Shown: in pieces, positions 51,577 through 59,080 of the stretch
Layout of the letters: each line of letters opens with the position of its first letter
How positions within the stretch are numbered: the stretch's first letter is position 1
Assembly: GCF_035594035.1 (NCBI RefSeq)
Contig: NZ_CP141588.1
Span: forward strand, 1,509,501-1,573,500
Source: Sphingomonas sp. LY54
GTDB taxonomy: Bacteria > Pseudomonadota > Alphaproteobacteria > Sphingomonadales > Sphingomonadaceae
DNA: 64,000 nt
Direction: 5' to 3'
The notes under the pieces: generated by a model
What the model was told of the DNA's origin: nothing
What the model saw: the letters and a program-made list of their open reading frames with translations, nothing else
Databases searched by the model: none
Made by a program: the position numbers and the translations under genes

Positions 51577-52793
51577 TTCGGGAGCCCCCTCGAAATATCG
51601 TTCAGGATGCGGACGGCGATCGAATTGTTGCGCTGTCCGATATGGGCGCGGCCGAGCGGCACGCCGCCGCAATGGACTTCGAGCGGATCGTCCGGCCCGA
51701 GGTTGAGCTGGAGCGTCTGGCCGACTTCGAGGTCCATGACCTCCTTGAGGCGCAGCACCTTCTCGCCGAGCACGACATCGAGCGAGATCTCGGTCTGGCG
51801 GATCATCTCCTCGAGGTGCGCTTCCCACATCCGGTCGCGGCCGAGCTTCTCGCCCATGAAGCGCTGCAGCAGCTTGTCGCGCACCGGCTCCATCGTCGCA
51901 TAGGGGAGGAGCACGCTGAACTTGCCGCCGCGGCCCTCCATGTCGACCCGGAAGGTGGCGACCGCGCAGATGTTGCTGGGCCCCGCGATCGCGGCGAAGC
52001 GCGGGCTGGTCTCGATCCGCTCGAGGTCCATCGTGATCGGCGCGATTGGCTCGAACGCGGTGGCGAGATCGGAGAGCACCAGCGCCACCATCTTCGACAC
52101 CAAAGTGGTCTCGATCGTGGTGAAGCCGCGGCCCTCGATGCGAAGCGTCTCATTGCCCTTGCGGCCGCCGAGCAGCGCATCGACGACGGCGTAGATCAGG
52201 CCGGAATCGACGGTCACGACGCCGTAATTCTCCCACTCGCGCACGTTGAACACGCCGATCATCGCGGGCAGCGCCACGTGGTTCATGAAATCGCCGAAGC
52301 GGATCGAGGTCACCTCCTCGAGGCTGACGTCGATCGCGTCCGAGGTGAGGTTGCGCATGCTGGTCGCGAACATGCGCACCAGACGGTCGCACACCACCTC
52401 GAGCATCGGCAGGCGCTCGTGGTTGATGACGTTGGATTCGATGACGGCGCGAAGGCCGCTCTTCTGGGTCGCACCGAGCGAGGCGTCGAAACCGAACAGC
52501 GCGTCGATGTCGGCCTGGTCGAACGCGCCGCCGCTCTCGCCGAGCGCCATTGCCGGCTGATCGGGCAGCGCGAAATCGTCGAAACCGTCGACGGGCGCGG
52601 CTCCGGCCTCGGGCATGTCGATGGGCTGGAAGTCGTCGAGCGGCTGGGCCGTCTCGCCCTCGGGCGCCGGTCCGACGCCGTCTTCGCCGCCCATGGAGCG
52701 GGCAAAATCGAGCGCCTCCGCGACCGTCGCCGCATCGTCCTCCGGCGCCGCCGGCTGGTCGGACACTTTGAAGCCTTCGAGATCGTCGCTCAT
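51573..52793 (-). CDS. fliM: Flagellar motor switch protein FliM with a long N-terminal extension
   Basis: A protein of 406 residues, against about 330 usually. The first 90 residues are acidic and low-complexity. A DQADIDALFGF element at about 92-102 corresponds to the CheY-binding EIDALL motif normally at the very N terminus. The CheC-like middle domain (NHERLPMLEVVCDRLVRMFA; GGRKGNETLRIEGRGFTTIE) and the C-terminal SpoA domain (LRLKEVMDLEVGQTLQLNLG) follow. It forms the C ring. ATGA overlaps link it to fliL and the DUF6468 gene. Confidence 0.92.
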   Translation of the reverse strand: MSDDLEGFKVSDQPAAPEDDAATVAEALDFARSMGGEDGVGPAPEGETAQPLDDFQPIDMPEAGAAPVDGFDDFALPDQPAMALGESGGAFDQADIDALFGFDASLGATQKSGLRAVIESNVINHERLPMLEVVCDRLVRMFATSMRNLTSDAIDVSLEEVTSIRFGDFMNHVALPAMIGVFNVREWENYGVVTVDSGLIYAVVDALLGGRKGNETLRIEGRGFTTIETTLVSKMVALVLSDLATAFEPIAPITMDLERIETSPRFAAIAGPSNICAVATFRVDMEGRGGKFSVLLPYATMEPVRDKLLQRFMGEKLGRDRMWEAHLEEMIRQTEISLDVVLGEKVLRLKEVMDLEVGQTLQLNLGPDDPLEVHCGGVPLGRAHIGQRNNSIAVRILNDISRGLPK

Positions 52794-53290
52794 TGCTGGA
52801 CCAGATCCTGGATAAGAACGTCGCTGACCGCGCCCGGGCCGAGCACGCCGGCGGCGCGGACGACCATTTCCTCCTTGAGCCGGAAGACGGCGGCGGAACC
52901 GGCCAGATCCTCGGGGCGGAGCTCGCGCAGGAACGGCTGGTAGGCGTCGAGGAGCAACGGAAGCTTCTCCTTCAATGCCTCTTCCTTGCCGGCCTCGCCG
53001 GGGACGAGGATGAAGCGCAGTTTGAGGAAACGCTGCTGGCCGTCGGGGCTGCGCAGATTGACCGTCATCGGCGGCACCTCGACATAGGTCGGCGCCGGCT
53101 TGGCCTTGGCCTCCTCGGTCACCGCGCTATCGCCAGCGAGGAAATAATAGCCGGCGCCGCCGGCGCCCGCGAGCAGCAAGGCAGCGGCCGCGCCGATGGC
53201 CAGGCCGCGCCGGCTCTTGCCCTTCGGCTGCGTCTCGGTTTCCGCGGCCGCGACCGGGGTCTCGGCGATCTCAGTCAACTCGTCTGCCAC
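52790..53290 (-). CDS. fliL: Flagellar basal body-associated protein FliL
   Basis: A protein of 166 residues from GTG at 53290, where AAGGA lies 7 bases upstream. An ATG 23 codons further up (53359) would be only 2-5 bases from the predicted transcript start and lacks a ribosome site. One membrane helix (RGLAIGAAAALLLAGAGGAG) is followed by the periplasmic FliL domain: VPPMTVNLRSPDGQQRFLKL and LRELRPEDLAGSAAVFRLK. FliL supports stator function. It heads the fliL-fliM-DUF6468-motE operon. Confidence 0.85.
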   Translation of the reverse strand: MADELTEIAETPVAAAETETQPKGKSRRGLAIGAAAALLLAGAGGAGYYFLAGDSAVTEEAKAKPAPTYVEVPPMTVNLRSPDGQQRFLKLRFILVPGEAGKEEALKEKLPLLLDAYQPFLRELRPEDLAGSAAVFRLKEEMVVRAAGVLGPGAVSDVLIQDLVQQ

Positions 53291-53367
53291 ATGCTGTCCT
53301 TTGGGCCGGGACGGCCACCTCCCCTGAAATATGGCCGGGAAGGCGCCGCTCTCGCTCATTCCCCTCT

Positions 53368-53376
53368 ATTATAGGA
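53368..53376 (-). promoter_or_regulatory. TCCTATAAT promoter element of the fliL operon
   Basis: On the minus strand CCGCACGCTCCTCCTATAAT. CCGCA lies 11 bases before TCCTATAA, and the GGCA-N5-TGCC dyad (53386-53398) ends where CCGCA begins. The predicted leader to the GTG at 53290 is about 70 bases. Confidence 0.55.
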
Positions 53377-53385
53377 GGAGCGTGC

Positions 53386-53398
53386 GGCAATTTCTGCC
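53386..53398. promoter_or_regulatory. GGCA-N5-TGCC dyad between fliL and flgF
   Basis: GGCAATTTCTGCC shares its GGCA and TGCC ends and 13-base length with the palindrome between flbT and flgE. It covers the expected -35 region of the fliL promoter. Confidence 0.4.
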
Positions 53399-53439
53399 TA
53401 GTGGCACCGGACGCGACATTTTTTGAAGGGTGCCGAAAA

Positions 53440-54183
53440 ATGGACGTCTCCGCTTATGTGTTGCTGAGCCACGAGCAGGCGCTGCGCCGCCGCCTCGACG
53501 TCGCGGCCAACAATATGGCCAATACGAGCACGGTCGGCTTCAAGCGCGAGCAGCCGCTTTTCCACGAATATGTCGAGAAGGCGGACGAGGCGCAGGTCAA
53601 GGACGCCAAGACCACGTCCTTTGTGCTCGATTACGGCGCGATCCACGACACGAGCCAGGGCGCCTTCCAGCCGACCGGCAACCCGCTCGATGTGATGATC
53701 GAAGGGCCGGGCTATCTCACCGTCGAGGCACCGGGCGGGGGCGTCGCCTACACCCGCGCCGGCTTCATCAAGGTGCTCGAGAATGGCGAACTCGCCACCG
53801 CCGGCGGCCATCGCATCCTCGGCGAGGGCGAGCGCCCGATCCGCGTTCCGCCCGACCAGGCCGGGCGCCTGGCGGTCACGGCCGACGGCACCGTGGTCGG
53901 CGGCCAGGGCGCGGTCGGCCGCCTTGTCGTCACCGTGTTCGACGACGAGCGCACCGTCTCGCCGCGCGGCGATGGCCTGATCACTGGACAGAACGGCCGC
54001 GTCCTCGCCGCCGCGGAAACAAGGCTCAAGACCGGGGGTGTCGAAGGTTCGAACGTCCAGCCGATCGTCGAAACAACGGCGATGGTGGAGATCCTCCGCT
54101 CCTACCAGACCAGCCAGCGCATGTCGGAAAGCATCAACGAGATGCGCAAAAATGCGATCAGCCGCCTCGGGCGCGTCAACTGA
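53440..54183 (+). CDS. flgF: Flagellar basal-body rod protein FlgF
   Basis: A protein of 247 residues. The N terminus DVSAYVLLSHEQALRRRLDV and AANNMANTSTVGFKREQPLF, and the C-terminal VEGSNVQPIVETTAMVEILR, are the rod signature in the FlgF order. It forms the proximal rod. The start MDVSAY at 53440 has AAGGG 9 bases upstream; a GTG-type start 13 codons earlier is not supported. Confidence 0.9.
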   Translation: MDVSAYVLLSHEQALRRRLDVAANNMANTSTVGFKREQPLFHEYVEKADEAQVKDAKTTSFVLDYGAIHDTSQGAFQPTGNPLDVMIEGPGYLTVEAPGGGVAYTRAGFIKVLENGELATAGGHRILGEGERPIRVPPDQAGRLAVTADGTVVGGQGAVGRLVVTVFDDERTVSPRGDGLITGQNGRVLAAAETRLKTGGVEGSNVQPIVETTAMVEILRSYQTSQRMSESINEMRKNAISRLGRVN

Positions 54184-54192
54184 TCCTATAAT
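54184..54192 (+). promoter_or_regulatory. TCCTATAAT promoter element of flgG
   Basis: TGATCCTATAATTAG directly overlaps the end of flgF (stop at 54183). TATAAT is 27 bases before the flgG ATG. flgG, flgA and flgH can thus be expressed apart from flgF. Confidence 0.5.
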
Positions 54193-54218
54193 TAGCTGAT
54201 AGCAAAGAAAGGCCTCTT

Positions 54219-55004
54219 ATGCGCTCTCTCTCGATCGCCGGCACGGGCATGCTCGCGCAGCAGACCAACGTCGATGTCATCTCGAACAACATCGCGAATA
54301 TGAATACGACCGCGTTCAAGCGGCAGCGCGCCGAATTCCAGGACCTGCTCTACCAGCAGGTTTCGCGTCCCGGCGCGGCCGCGGGCGGCCCCGACAACCG
54401 CGCCCCGACCGGCATCCAGATCGGCGCCGGCGTCAAGACCGGCGGCGTCTATCGTATCGCCGAGCAGGGCGCGCTCACCCAGACCTCCAACCGCTACGAC
54501 ATGGCGATCGACGGCCAGGGCTATTTCCAGGTGAACATGCCCAACGGCGACATCGCCTACACCCGCGCCGGTTCGTTCCAGCTGTCCGACCAGGGCGAGC
54601 TCGTCACCACCGACGGCTATCCGGTCCAGCCGGGCATCATCGTCCCACAGGGCGCGCTCGACGTCGTGGTCTCGAAGACCGGCCAGGTCCAGGTCAAGGT
54701 TGCCGGCGACCCCGAGCTCCAGGTCGTCGGCCAGCTCGAACTCGCCACCTTCGTCAACGAGGCCGGGCTCGAGGCGATCGGATCGAACATGTTCCTGCAG
54801 ACCGCGGCGTCGGGCCAGCCGACGGTGGCGGCGGCAGGCGAGCCCGGCTTCGGCCTGCTCCAGCAGGGCTTCGTCGAAGCTTCCAACGTCAACCCGGTGT
54901 CCGAGATCACGGCGCTCATCACCGCGCAGCGCGCCTACGAGATGAACAGCCGCGTCGTGAAAACCGCCGACGAGATGCTCGCCACCTCGGCCCAGCTGAG
55001 GTAA
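54219..55004 (+). CDS. flgG: Flagellar basal-body rod protein FlgG
   Basis: A protein of 261 residues, the standard FlgG length. MRSLSIAGTGMLAQQTNVDV, SNNIANMNTTAFKRQRAEFQ and the C-terminal EASNVNPVSEITALITAQRA are diagnostic. It forms the distal rod. AAAGG lies 7 bases before the ATG. flgA begins 5 bases after its stop. Confidence 0.95.
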   Translation: MRSLSIAGTGMLAQQTNVDVISNNIANMNTTAFKRQRAEFQDLLYQQVSRPGAAAGGPDNRAPTGIQIGAGVKTGGVYRIAEQGALTQTSNRYDMAIDGQGYFQVNMPNGDIAYTRAGSFQLSDQGELVTTDGYPVQPGIIVPQGALDVVVSKTGQVQVKVAGDPELQVVGQLELATFVNEAGLEAIGSNMFLQTAASGQPTVAAAGEPGFGLLQQGFVEASNVNPVSEITALITAQRAYEMNSRVVKTADEMLATSAQLR

Positions 55005-55008
55005 ATCC

Positions 55009-55467
55009 ATGCGCCTGCTCCTCGCCGCCGCCCTCGCCTGCACTGCGCTCGCTCCCGCCGCCGCTTCCGCCCAGTCGGCGGGCGCGACGGTGGACACGCC
55101 GGTCCTCGCCCGAGCCGTCGATAAGGGACAGTTGCTGTCGGAAGGCGATTTCACCTTCGCCCCGCTCGGCGCGAGCACTGCGCGCGGCGCGCTCGCCGTC
55201 GCCGACGCCAGCGGCATGGAAGCAGCACGGCGCCTGCAGGCAGGCGCGCCGGTGCGCGCCACCGACATCATCCGTCCCCAGCTCGTCCGCCGCGGCGAGC
55301 CGGTGACGATCATGGTCGTCGATGGCGGCCTCCGCATCTCGGCCCAGGGCCGGGCGCTCTCGAACGGCGCCGCCGGCGACCTCGTCCGCGTCGTCAACCT
55401 TTCGAGCAGCCGTACACTCGACGGCATCGTCGAGAAGGCCGGCGTCGTCCGCATTTCCGGCCGCTAG
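55009..55467 (+). CDS. flgA: Flagellar P-ring assembly chaperone FlgA
   Basis: A protein of 152 residues. A signal peptide (RLLLAAALACTALAPAAASA) is followed by a SAF domain: VLARAVDKGQLLSEGDFTF and VRRGEPVTIMVVDGGLRISA. It guides P-ring (FlgI) assembly in the periplasm. It is somewhat shorter than E. coli FlgA, as is common in alphaproteobacteria. No flgI gene is adjacent in this window. Confidence 0.9.
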   Translation: MRLLLAAALACTALAPAAASAQSAGATVDTPVLARAVDKGQLLSEGDFTFAPLGASTARGALAVADASGMEAARRLQAGAPVRATDIIRPQLVRRGEPVTIMVVDGGLRISAQGRALSNGAAGDLVRVVNLSSSRTLDGIVEKAGVVRISGR

Positions 55468-55483
55468 GGCCACGGAGTCACCC

Positions 55484-56245
55484 ATGAAGAAAATCACGTC
55501 GCTGCTGCTCGTCTGCACCCTGCTTTCCGGCTGCGGCTCGGTCGGCCGCCTCCAGCAGGTCGGCAAGGCGCCCAAGCTGACGCCGATGGGCGATTCCAGC
55601 GCGCCCGACATCGAGCCGTCGCTCGGCGACCGCGGCGCCGCCGGCCGCAACGGCGCGCCGGCGCGCGCCGCCGAAGCGCCCGCAGCCAGCGCCTCCTTGT
55701 TCCGCACCGGGGCCGGCGCATTCTTCCGCGACCAGCGCGCCTCGCAGCTCGGCGACATCCTGACGATCCGCATCAACATCACCGACAAGGCGAGCGTCGC
55801 CAATTCGACCTCGCGCTCACGCTCGGGCGGCGAGAGCGCCGGCATCGGCGCGCTGCTCGGCCTCGAAAACCCGCTCGGCAAGGTGCTTCCCGGCAATCCC
55901 GACACCAGCAAGCTGGTCAACACCAATTCGACCTCGCAATCGAACGGCACGGGCAACACGACGCGCAGCGAGCAGATCAACATGACGATGGCCGCGATCG
56001 TCACCGAGGTGTTGCCCAACGGCAATCTCGTCATCCGCGGCAAGCAGGAAGTGCGCGTTAATTTCGAACTTCGCGAACTTGTCGTGACCGGCATCGTCCG
56101 GCCGATGGACATCGCCCGCGACAATTCGGTCCGCCACAGCCAGATCGCCGAAGCGCGCGTCATCTACGGCGGCCGCGGCCAGCTCACCGACGTCCAGCAG
56201 GCGCGCTGGGGCCAGCAGATTTACGACGCGCTCTTCCCCTTCTGA
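55484..56245 (+). CDS. flgH: Flagellar L-ring protein FlgH, lipoprotein
   Basis: A protein of 253 residues. The lipobox LLSGC after a short signal peptide marks an outer-membrane lipoprotein. FFRDQRASQLGDILTIRINI, the Ser/Asn-rich middle and LPNGNLVIRGKQEVRVNFEL are FlgH features. It forms the L ring. The start at 55484 has GGAG 8 bases upstream; a longer overlapping frame is spurious. Confidence 0.95.
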   Translation: MKKITSLLLVCTLLSGCGSVGRLQQVGKAPKLTPMGDSSAPDIEPSLGDRGAAGRNGAPARAAEAPAASASLFRTGAGAFFRDQRASQLGDILTIRINITDKASVANSTSRSRSGGESAGIGALLGLENPLGKVLPGNPDTSKLVNTNSTSQSNGTGNTTRSEQINMTMAAIVTEVLPNGNLVIRGKQEVRVNFELRELVVTGIVRPMDIARDNSVRHSQIAEARVIYGGRGQLTDVQQARWGQQIYDALFPF

Positions 56246-56263
56246 TCCTTCTGCCACGCGCAA

Positions 56264-56309
56264 ACGAAGCGCCCGGCCGGTCCTATCCGGTTCGGGCACT
56301 TCTTCGTTA
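56264..56309 (+). terminator. Long hairpin after flgH, probable terminator
   Basis: AACGAAG and CTTCGTT form the outer stem, with GCCCG/CGGGC and CCGG/CCGG pairing inside around TCCTAT. It begins about 20 bases after the flgH stop and separates it from the flagellin promoter. There is no strong T-run. Confidence 0.55.
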
Positions 56310-56394
56310 TGCGAAGCATAGATGCGGCTCCTCTTAGTTAACGCGATCGCAAGGACGAATAAAATTACGGATCGTTTGGGTCCGTCAAAATTCC

Positions 56395-56404
56395 TTTCCA
56401 CAAT
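56395..56404 (+). promoter_or_regulatory. Candidate -10 of the flagellin gene
   Basis: TTTCCACAAT resembles TTCCTACAAT of flgE and the cluster's TCCTATAAT element. It lies in an AT-rich stretch about 100 bases before the flagellin ATG, which leaves a long leader with two hairpins. Confidence 0.4.
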
Positions 56405-56412
56405 GGATATGT

Positions 56413-56477
56413 GGACAGGGAGAAATCCCTGTCCGTCGAGGGCCGGCGCTTCCGGTTCAGACCGCAGAATTCGGTCT
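56413..56477 (+). promoter_or_regulatory. Two tandem hairpins in the flagellin mRNA leader
   Basis: The first is GGACAGGG/CCCTGTCC (56413-56434) with loop AGAAAT, a perfect 8-base stem. The second is AGACCG/CGGTCT (56459-56477) with a 7-base loop, ending about 10 bases before the AAAGGA ribosome site. Such leader structure is where FlbT acts in Caulobacter, and flbT is in this cluster. Confidence 0.6.
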
Positions 56478-56499
56478 TCATCCTAGAAAGGAATTGATC

Positions 56500-57324
56500 A
56501 TGGGTTTTTCCGTTAACACGAACACCGGCGCGATGGCCGCTCTCCAGAGCCTCACCGCGACCAACAAGGGCCTGGGCACCGTTCAGAACCGCATCAACAC
56601 CGGTCTGTCGGTTGCTTCGACCAAGGACGACTCCGCTTCCTTCACGATCGCTCAGACGCTTCGTGGCGAAGTGGGCGGCCTGAAGGCGGTCTCCTCCTCG
56701 CTCAACCGCGCCAAGAGCACGGTCGACGTGGCGGTTGCCGGTGCCGAGCAGATCTCCGACATCGTCAACCAGATGAAGTCGAAGGCTCTGGAAGCTTCGG
56801 ACGATGGCCTCGACGCGAAGAGCCGCGCCGCGATCAACGCCGACTTCACGGCTCTGAAGGAGCAGATCACCACGATCATCAAGTCTTCGGAGTTCAACGG
56901 CTCGAACCTGCTCGACTCGGCGTCGACCGCGACTGTCGCTGCTCTGCAGTCGACCGATCCGACCGATACCCTGACGGTCGCCAACCAGGGCCTCGACACG
57001 ATGCTGACGGCTGATGTCACCACGGCTGACATCAACTCGCAGGCCAATGCCGAGGCGATGGTTGGTGAGCTCGAGACGTTTGCGGGCAACCTCAACACGT
57101 CGCTCAGCACCCTGGGTTCGGCGTCGCGCAAGATCGACGGTCAGATCAGCTTCACCAGCAAGCTTTCGGACGTCATCGAGAGCGGCATCGGCAACCTTGT
57201 CGACGCCGACCTCGCCAAGGAGTCGGCGAAGCTGCAGGCTCTGCAGGTCAAGCAGCAGCTTGGTCTCCAGGCTCTGTCGATCGCCAACCAGGCGCCGCAG
57301 TCGATCATGTCGCTCTTCCGTTAA
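56500..57324 (+). CDS. fliC: Flagellin
   Basis: A protein of 274 residues. It has the conserved flagellin ends, GFSVNTNTGAMAALQSLTAT at the N terminus and LQALQVKQQLGLQALSIANQ with APQSIMSLFR at the C terminus. The middle is short, so domains D2/D3 are absent and only D0/D1 with a small variable part remain, as in Caulobacter flagellins. It forms the filament and leaves through the flagellar exporter. AAGGA lies 8 bases before the ATG at 56500. Codon choice is less GC-extreme than in neighbours (many GCT, TCG and TCC), in line with high expression. Confidence 0.95.
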   Translation: MGFSVNTNTGAMAALQSLTATNKGLGTVQNRINTGLSVASTKDDSASFTIAQTLRGEVGGLKAVSSSLNRAKSTVDVAVAGAEQISDIVNQMKSKALEASDDGLDAKSRAAINADFTALKEQITTIIKSSEFNGSNLLDSASTATVAALQSTDPTDTLTVANQGLDTMLTADVTTADINSQANAEAMVGELETFAGNLNTSLSTLGSASRKIDGQISFTSKLSDVIESGIGNLVDADLAKESAKLQALQVKQQLGLQALSIANQAPQSIMSLFR

Positions 57325-57370
57325 TCGGACGAGTGATGGTTCCCACTTCCCGTGGGAGCGATCGCAAAGG

Positions 57371-57407
57371 GAGGCCGGGACGGGAAACCGCCCCGGCCTC
57401 TTCTTTT
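57371..57407 (+). terminator. Intrinsic terminator after the flagellin gene
   Basis: GAGGCCGGG and its partner CCCGGCCTC (within CCCCGGCCTC) enclose ACGGGAAACCG, which can pair further, followed by TTCTTTT. A smaller hairpin (TCCCAC/GTGGGA, 57341-57357) lies before it. Confidence 0.8.
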
Positions 57408-57460
57408 CGGGCCTTGCCGGCCGCCAAAATGCGCGGCGGACGCGGCCCCGGCCCGCTCGC

Positions 57461-57469
57461 CTCTATAAT
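57461..57469 (+). promoter_or_regulatory. CTCTATAAT promoter element of the 133-residue gene
   Basis: CCTCTATAATGG, 25 bases before the GTG at 57494. It is the same variant as the element before fliK on the other strand. Confidence 0.5.
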
Positions 57470-57493
57470 GGCAAGAGAAGCCTGGAGCAGAAT

Positions 57494-57895
57494 GTGTTTC
57501 CGAGAATCAGGGAAATTACCGATCCGTTCGGCCTGCGCCTCAGGGTCAGCGTCGAGCCGCATCCGGGCGGCGCCCTCGTCGCGCTCGAACGGCCCGACAT
57601 TACCCGGCAGCCGCGCATCCTGCTCGACGGCTATGGCGCCGAATTGCTGGCCGGTTTCATCATGGCCGCGCGCCTGGCCCTGCCCCATGCTCTGCCCGAA
57701 GAGCAGCTCGACGGCCCGTTCGCAGCGCGCTTCGCGCTCCGCCAGGCGCCCGAGACGTGCATTGCCGTCGCCCAGCCCGGGGCTGCGCCATTCGATATTC
57801 CGGCGCCGTTCTGGGACAAGCTCTATGCCGAGCTCTGCCTGGTCGTCGCCCATGCCCGCGAGCTCGGACGGCGCCGCGAGGCGCAGGTCCATTGA
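57494..57895 (+). CDS. Unrecognised flagellar-cluster protein, 133 residues
   Basis: The start is GTG at 57494, with GGAG 6 bases upstream. The protein runs MFPRIREITDPFGLRLRVSV to HARELGRRREAQVH, is soluble, and looks mixed alpha/beta: a strand-rich first half (GGALVALERPDITRQPRIL) and helices (LLAGFIMAARLALPHALPEE). No family is recognised. A frame extending further upstream is a shadow of the flagellin gene. Its own promoter element and its place after flagellin suggest a flagellin chaperone, modification factor or regulator. Confidence 0.65.
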   Translation: MFPRIREITDPFGLRLRVSVEPHPGGALVALERPDITRQPRILLDGYGAELLAGFIMAARLALPHALPEEQLDGPFAARFALRQAPETCIAVAQPGAAPFDIPAPFWDKLYAELCLVVAHARELGRRREAQVH

Positions 57896-57987
57896 GCGCA
57901 AGGTAGTGGAAGCCCGGAGTTGCCCGGATCCGAAGAAATGCGCAGTGGCGGCGACGATCGGCCGCGCGTCGAACAGGGGAACTGCCC

Positions 57988-58320
57988 GTGAATTATGATG
58001 CCCAGTTTCGTGTGAGCCTGACCCTCTCGGTGGCCGATGCGGACGCGCTCTGGGTCGCAGCGGTCGACAAGGGCCTTGCCGCCGGCCTCGCCCATGAGGA
58101 TGTCGAGGAGCTGATCGGCCCGCGCGAAGACCCGGCCCTGGCCGACTGCATCGCGATGCTGACCGCGCCCGCCCCGCTCGCCGGCTGCCGGCTCGGCGAC
58201 TTCCTTGTCGAGGATCTGGCCGAACGGGCCGCCCCGGCCGCCTCCCGTCCTGCTTCGACCAAGCCGACGCTGGCCGCGGTCAACGACTGCACAGCGCCGC
58301 ACCGCATGTCGGTCAGCTAA
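57988..58320 (+). CDS. Unrecognised small acidic protein, 110 residues
   Basis: The start is GTG at 57988, with AGGGGA 8 bases upstream. The first 80 residues (QFRVSLTLSVADADALWVAA; HEDVEELIGPREDPALADC; CRLGDFLVEDLAER) look like a compact alpha/beta domain with no known motif. The tail is Ala/Pro-rich. It follows the 133-residue gene by 92 bases and ends in a strong terminator, so it may be co-transcribed. Function unknown. Confidence 0.65.
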   Translation: MNYDAQFRVSLTLSVADADALWVAAVDKGLAAGLAHEDVEELIGPREDPALADCIAMLTAPAPLAGCRLGDFLVEDLAERAAPAASRPASTKPTLAAVNDCTAPHRMSVS

Positions 58321-58339
58321 AACCGCACGCATCAAACGC

Positions 58340-58370
58340 AAAAAGGGGCCGTCGAGACGGCCCCTTTTTC
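58340..58370. terminator. Bidirectional intrinsic terminator
   Basis: AAAAAGGGGCCGT and ACGGCCCCTTTTT pair perfectly over 13 bases around CGAG. It serves the 110-residue gene on the plus strand and flgD (stop at 58390) on the minus strand. Confidence 0.92.
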
Positions 58371-58389
58371 GTGTGCGGAGGGAAAGGCC

Positions 58390-59070
58390 TCAGCTCGCGG
58401 CGGAAAGCGCGATCAGCGCGCTCAGCGGCATGCGCACGCCGTTGAGGCCGAGGCTCACCCGGCTTCCGTCGGTGACCACATCGCGAACGATGCCGACCCC
58501 ATTGACCGTCACCGGCAGCTGGGCGCCGGCCGCGTCGACCGCTTTCACCGAGAGCAGGTAGGGACCCTCGGGCGCGCGCGTCCCGGCGGCGGTCATACCG
58601 TCCCAGGAGAAGCGGCCGTTATTCGCCGCAGGATCGATCGCGACTTCGCGCACGACTTTGCCCGAGCCATCGGTGACGGTCGCGGTCATCGTCACCGCTT
58701 TGCCCTCGGGCTGGAAGGTCCAGGTCGCCGGTGTCGAGGCGCCGAGGCCCGAGACCGAAGTGTCGAAGCGGGCTTCGCGGCCGATGAAGTTCGAGGCCTG
58801 GGCCATGTCCTGCGCGTTGAGGCGGGCGAGGATGTCCTTCAGCGTGCCGGTCTGCTGCACCGACTGCTCGACCTGCGAATATTGGACGAGCTGCTGCGTA
58901 TATTGCGACGTGTCCATCGGATCGAGCGGGTCCTGGTGCTGCATCTGGGTGGTGAGCAGCTTCAGGAACATGTTGAAATCGGCACCGATCGTGCTGGTCG
59001 CCTTGGCGGCGGCGCCGGAGGCGAGCGCGGCCTGGGTCGCGGCGGCGTCGGTCGAGGTTATGGAAGCCAT
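58390..59070 (-). CDS. flgD: Flagellar hook capping protein FlgD
   Basis: A protein of 226 residues. DFNMFLKLLTTQMQHQDPLD and DTSQYTQQLVQYSQVEQSVQ are the FlgD signature. The C-terminal half is a FlgD Ig-like/tudor region with FSWDGMTAAGTRAPEGPYLL. It caps the growing hook. It lies 10 bases downstream of fliK, in one operon. Confidence 0.93.
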   Translation of the reverse strand: MASITSTDAAATQAALASGAAAKATSTIGADFNMFLKLLTTQMQHQDPLDPMDTSQYTQQLVQYSQVEQSVQQTGTLKDILARLNAQDMAQASNFIGREARFDTSVSGLGASTPATWTFQPEGKAVTMTATVTDGSGKVVREVAIDPAANNGRFSWDGMTAAGTRAPEGPYLLSVKAVDAAGAQLPVTVNGVGIVRDVVTDGSRVSLGLNGVRMPLSALIALSAAS

Positions 59071-59080
59071 CTGAAATTCC

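Noticed and set aside
53291..53359. FliL start at the ATG at 53359
   Set aside because: It would leave almost no leader after the TATAAT element and has no ribosome site, whereas GTG at 53290 has AAGGA at good spacing.
53380..53425. TGGCAC at 53402 and a GGCAG...TTGC pattern on the other strand, resembling sigma-54 -24/-12 elements between fliL and flgF
   Set aside because: The GG-to-GC spacing is wrong on both strands: TGGCAC has no TTGC at the right distance, and the minus-strand pattern is 2 bases too short.
57494..58320. The two genes after flagellin as flaF
   Set aside because: Neither shows the all-helical Tyr/Glu/Arg pattern of FlaF; the identity is left open.
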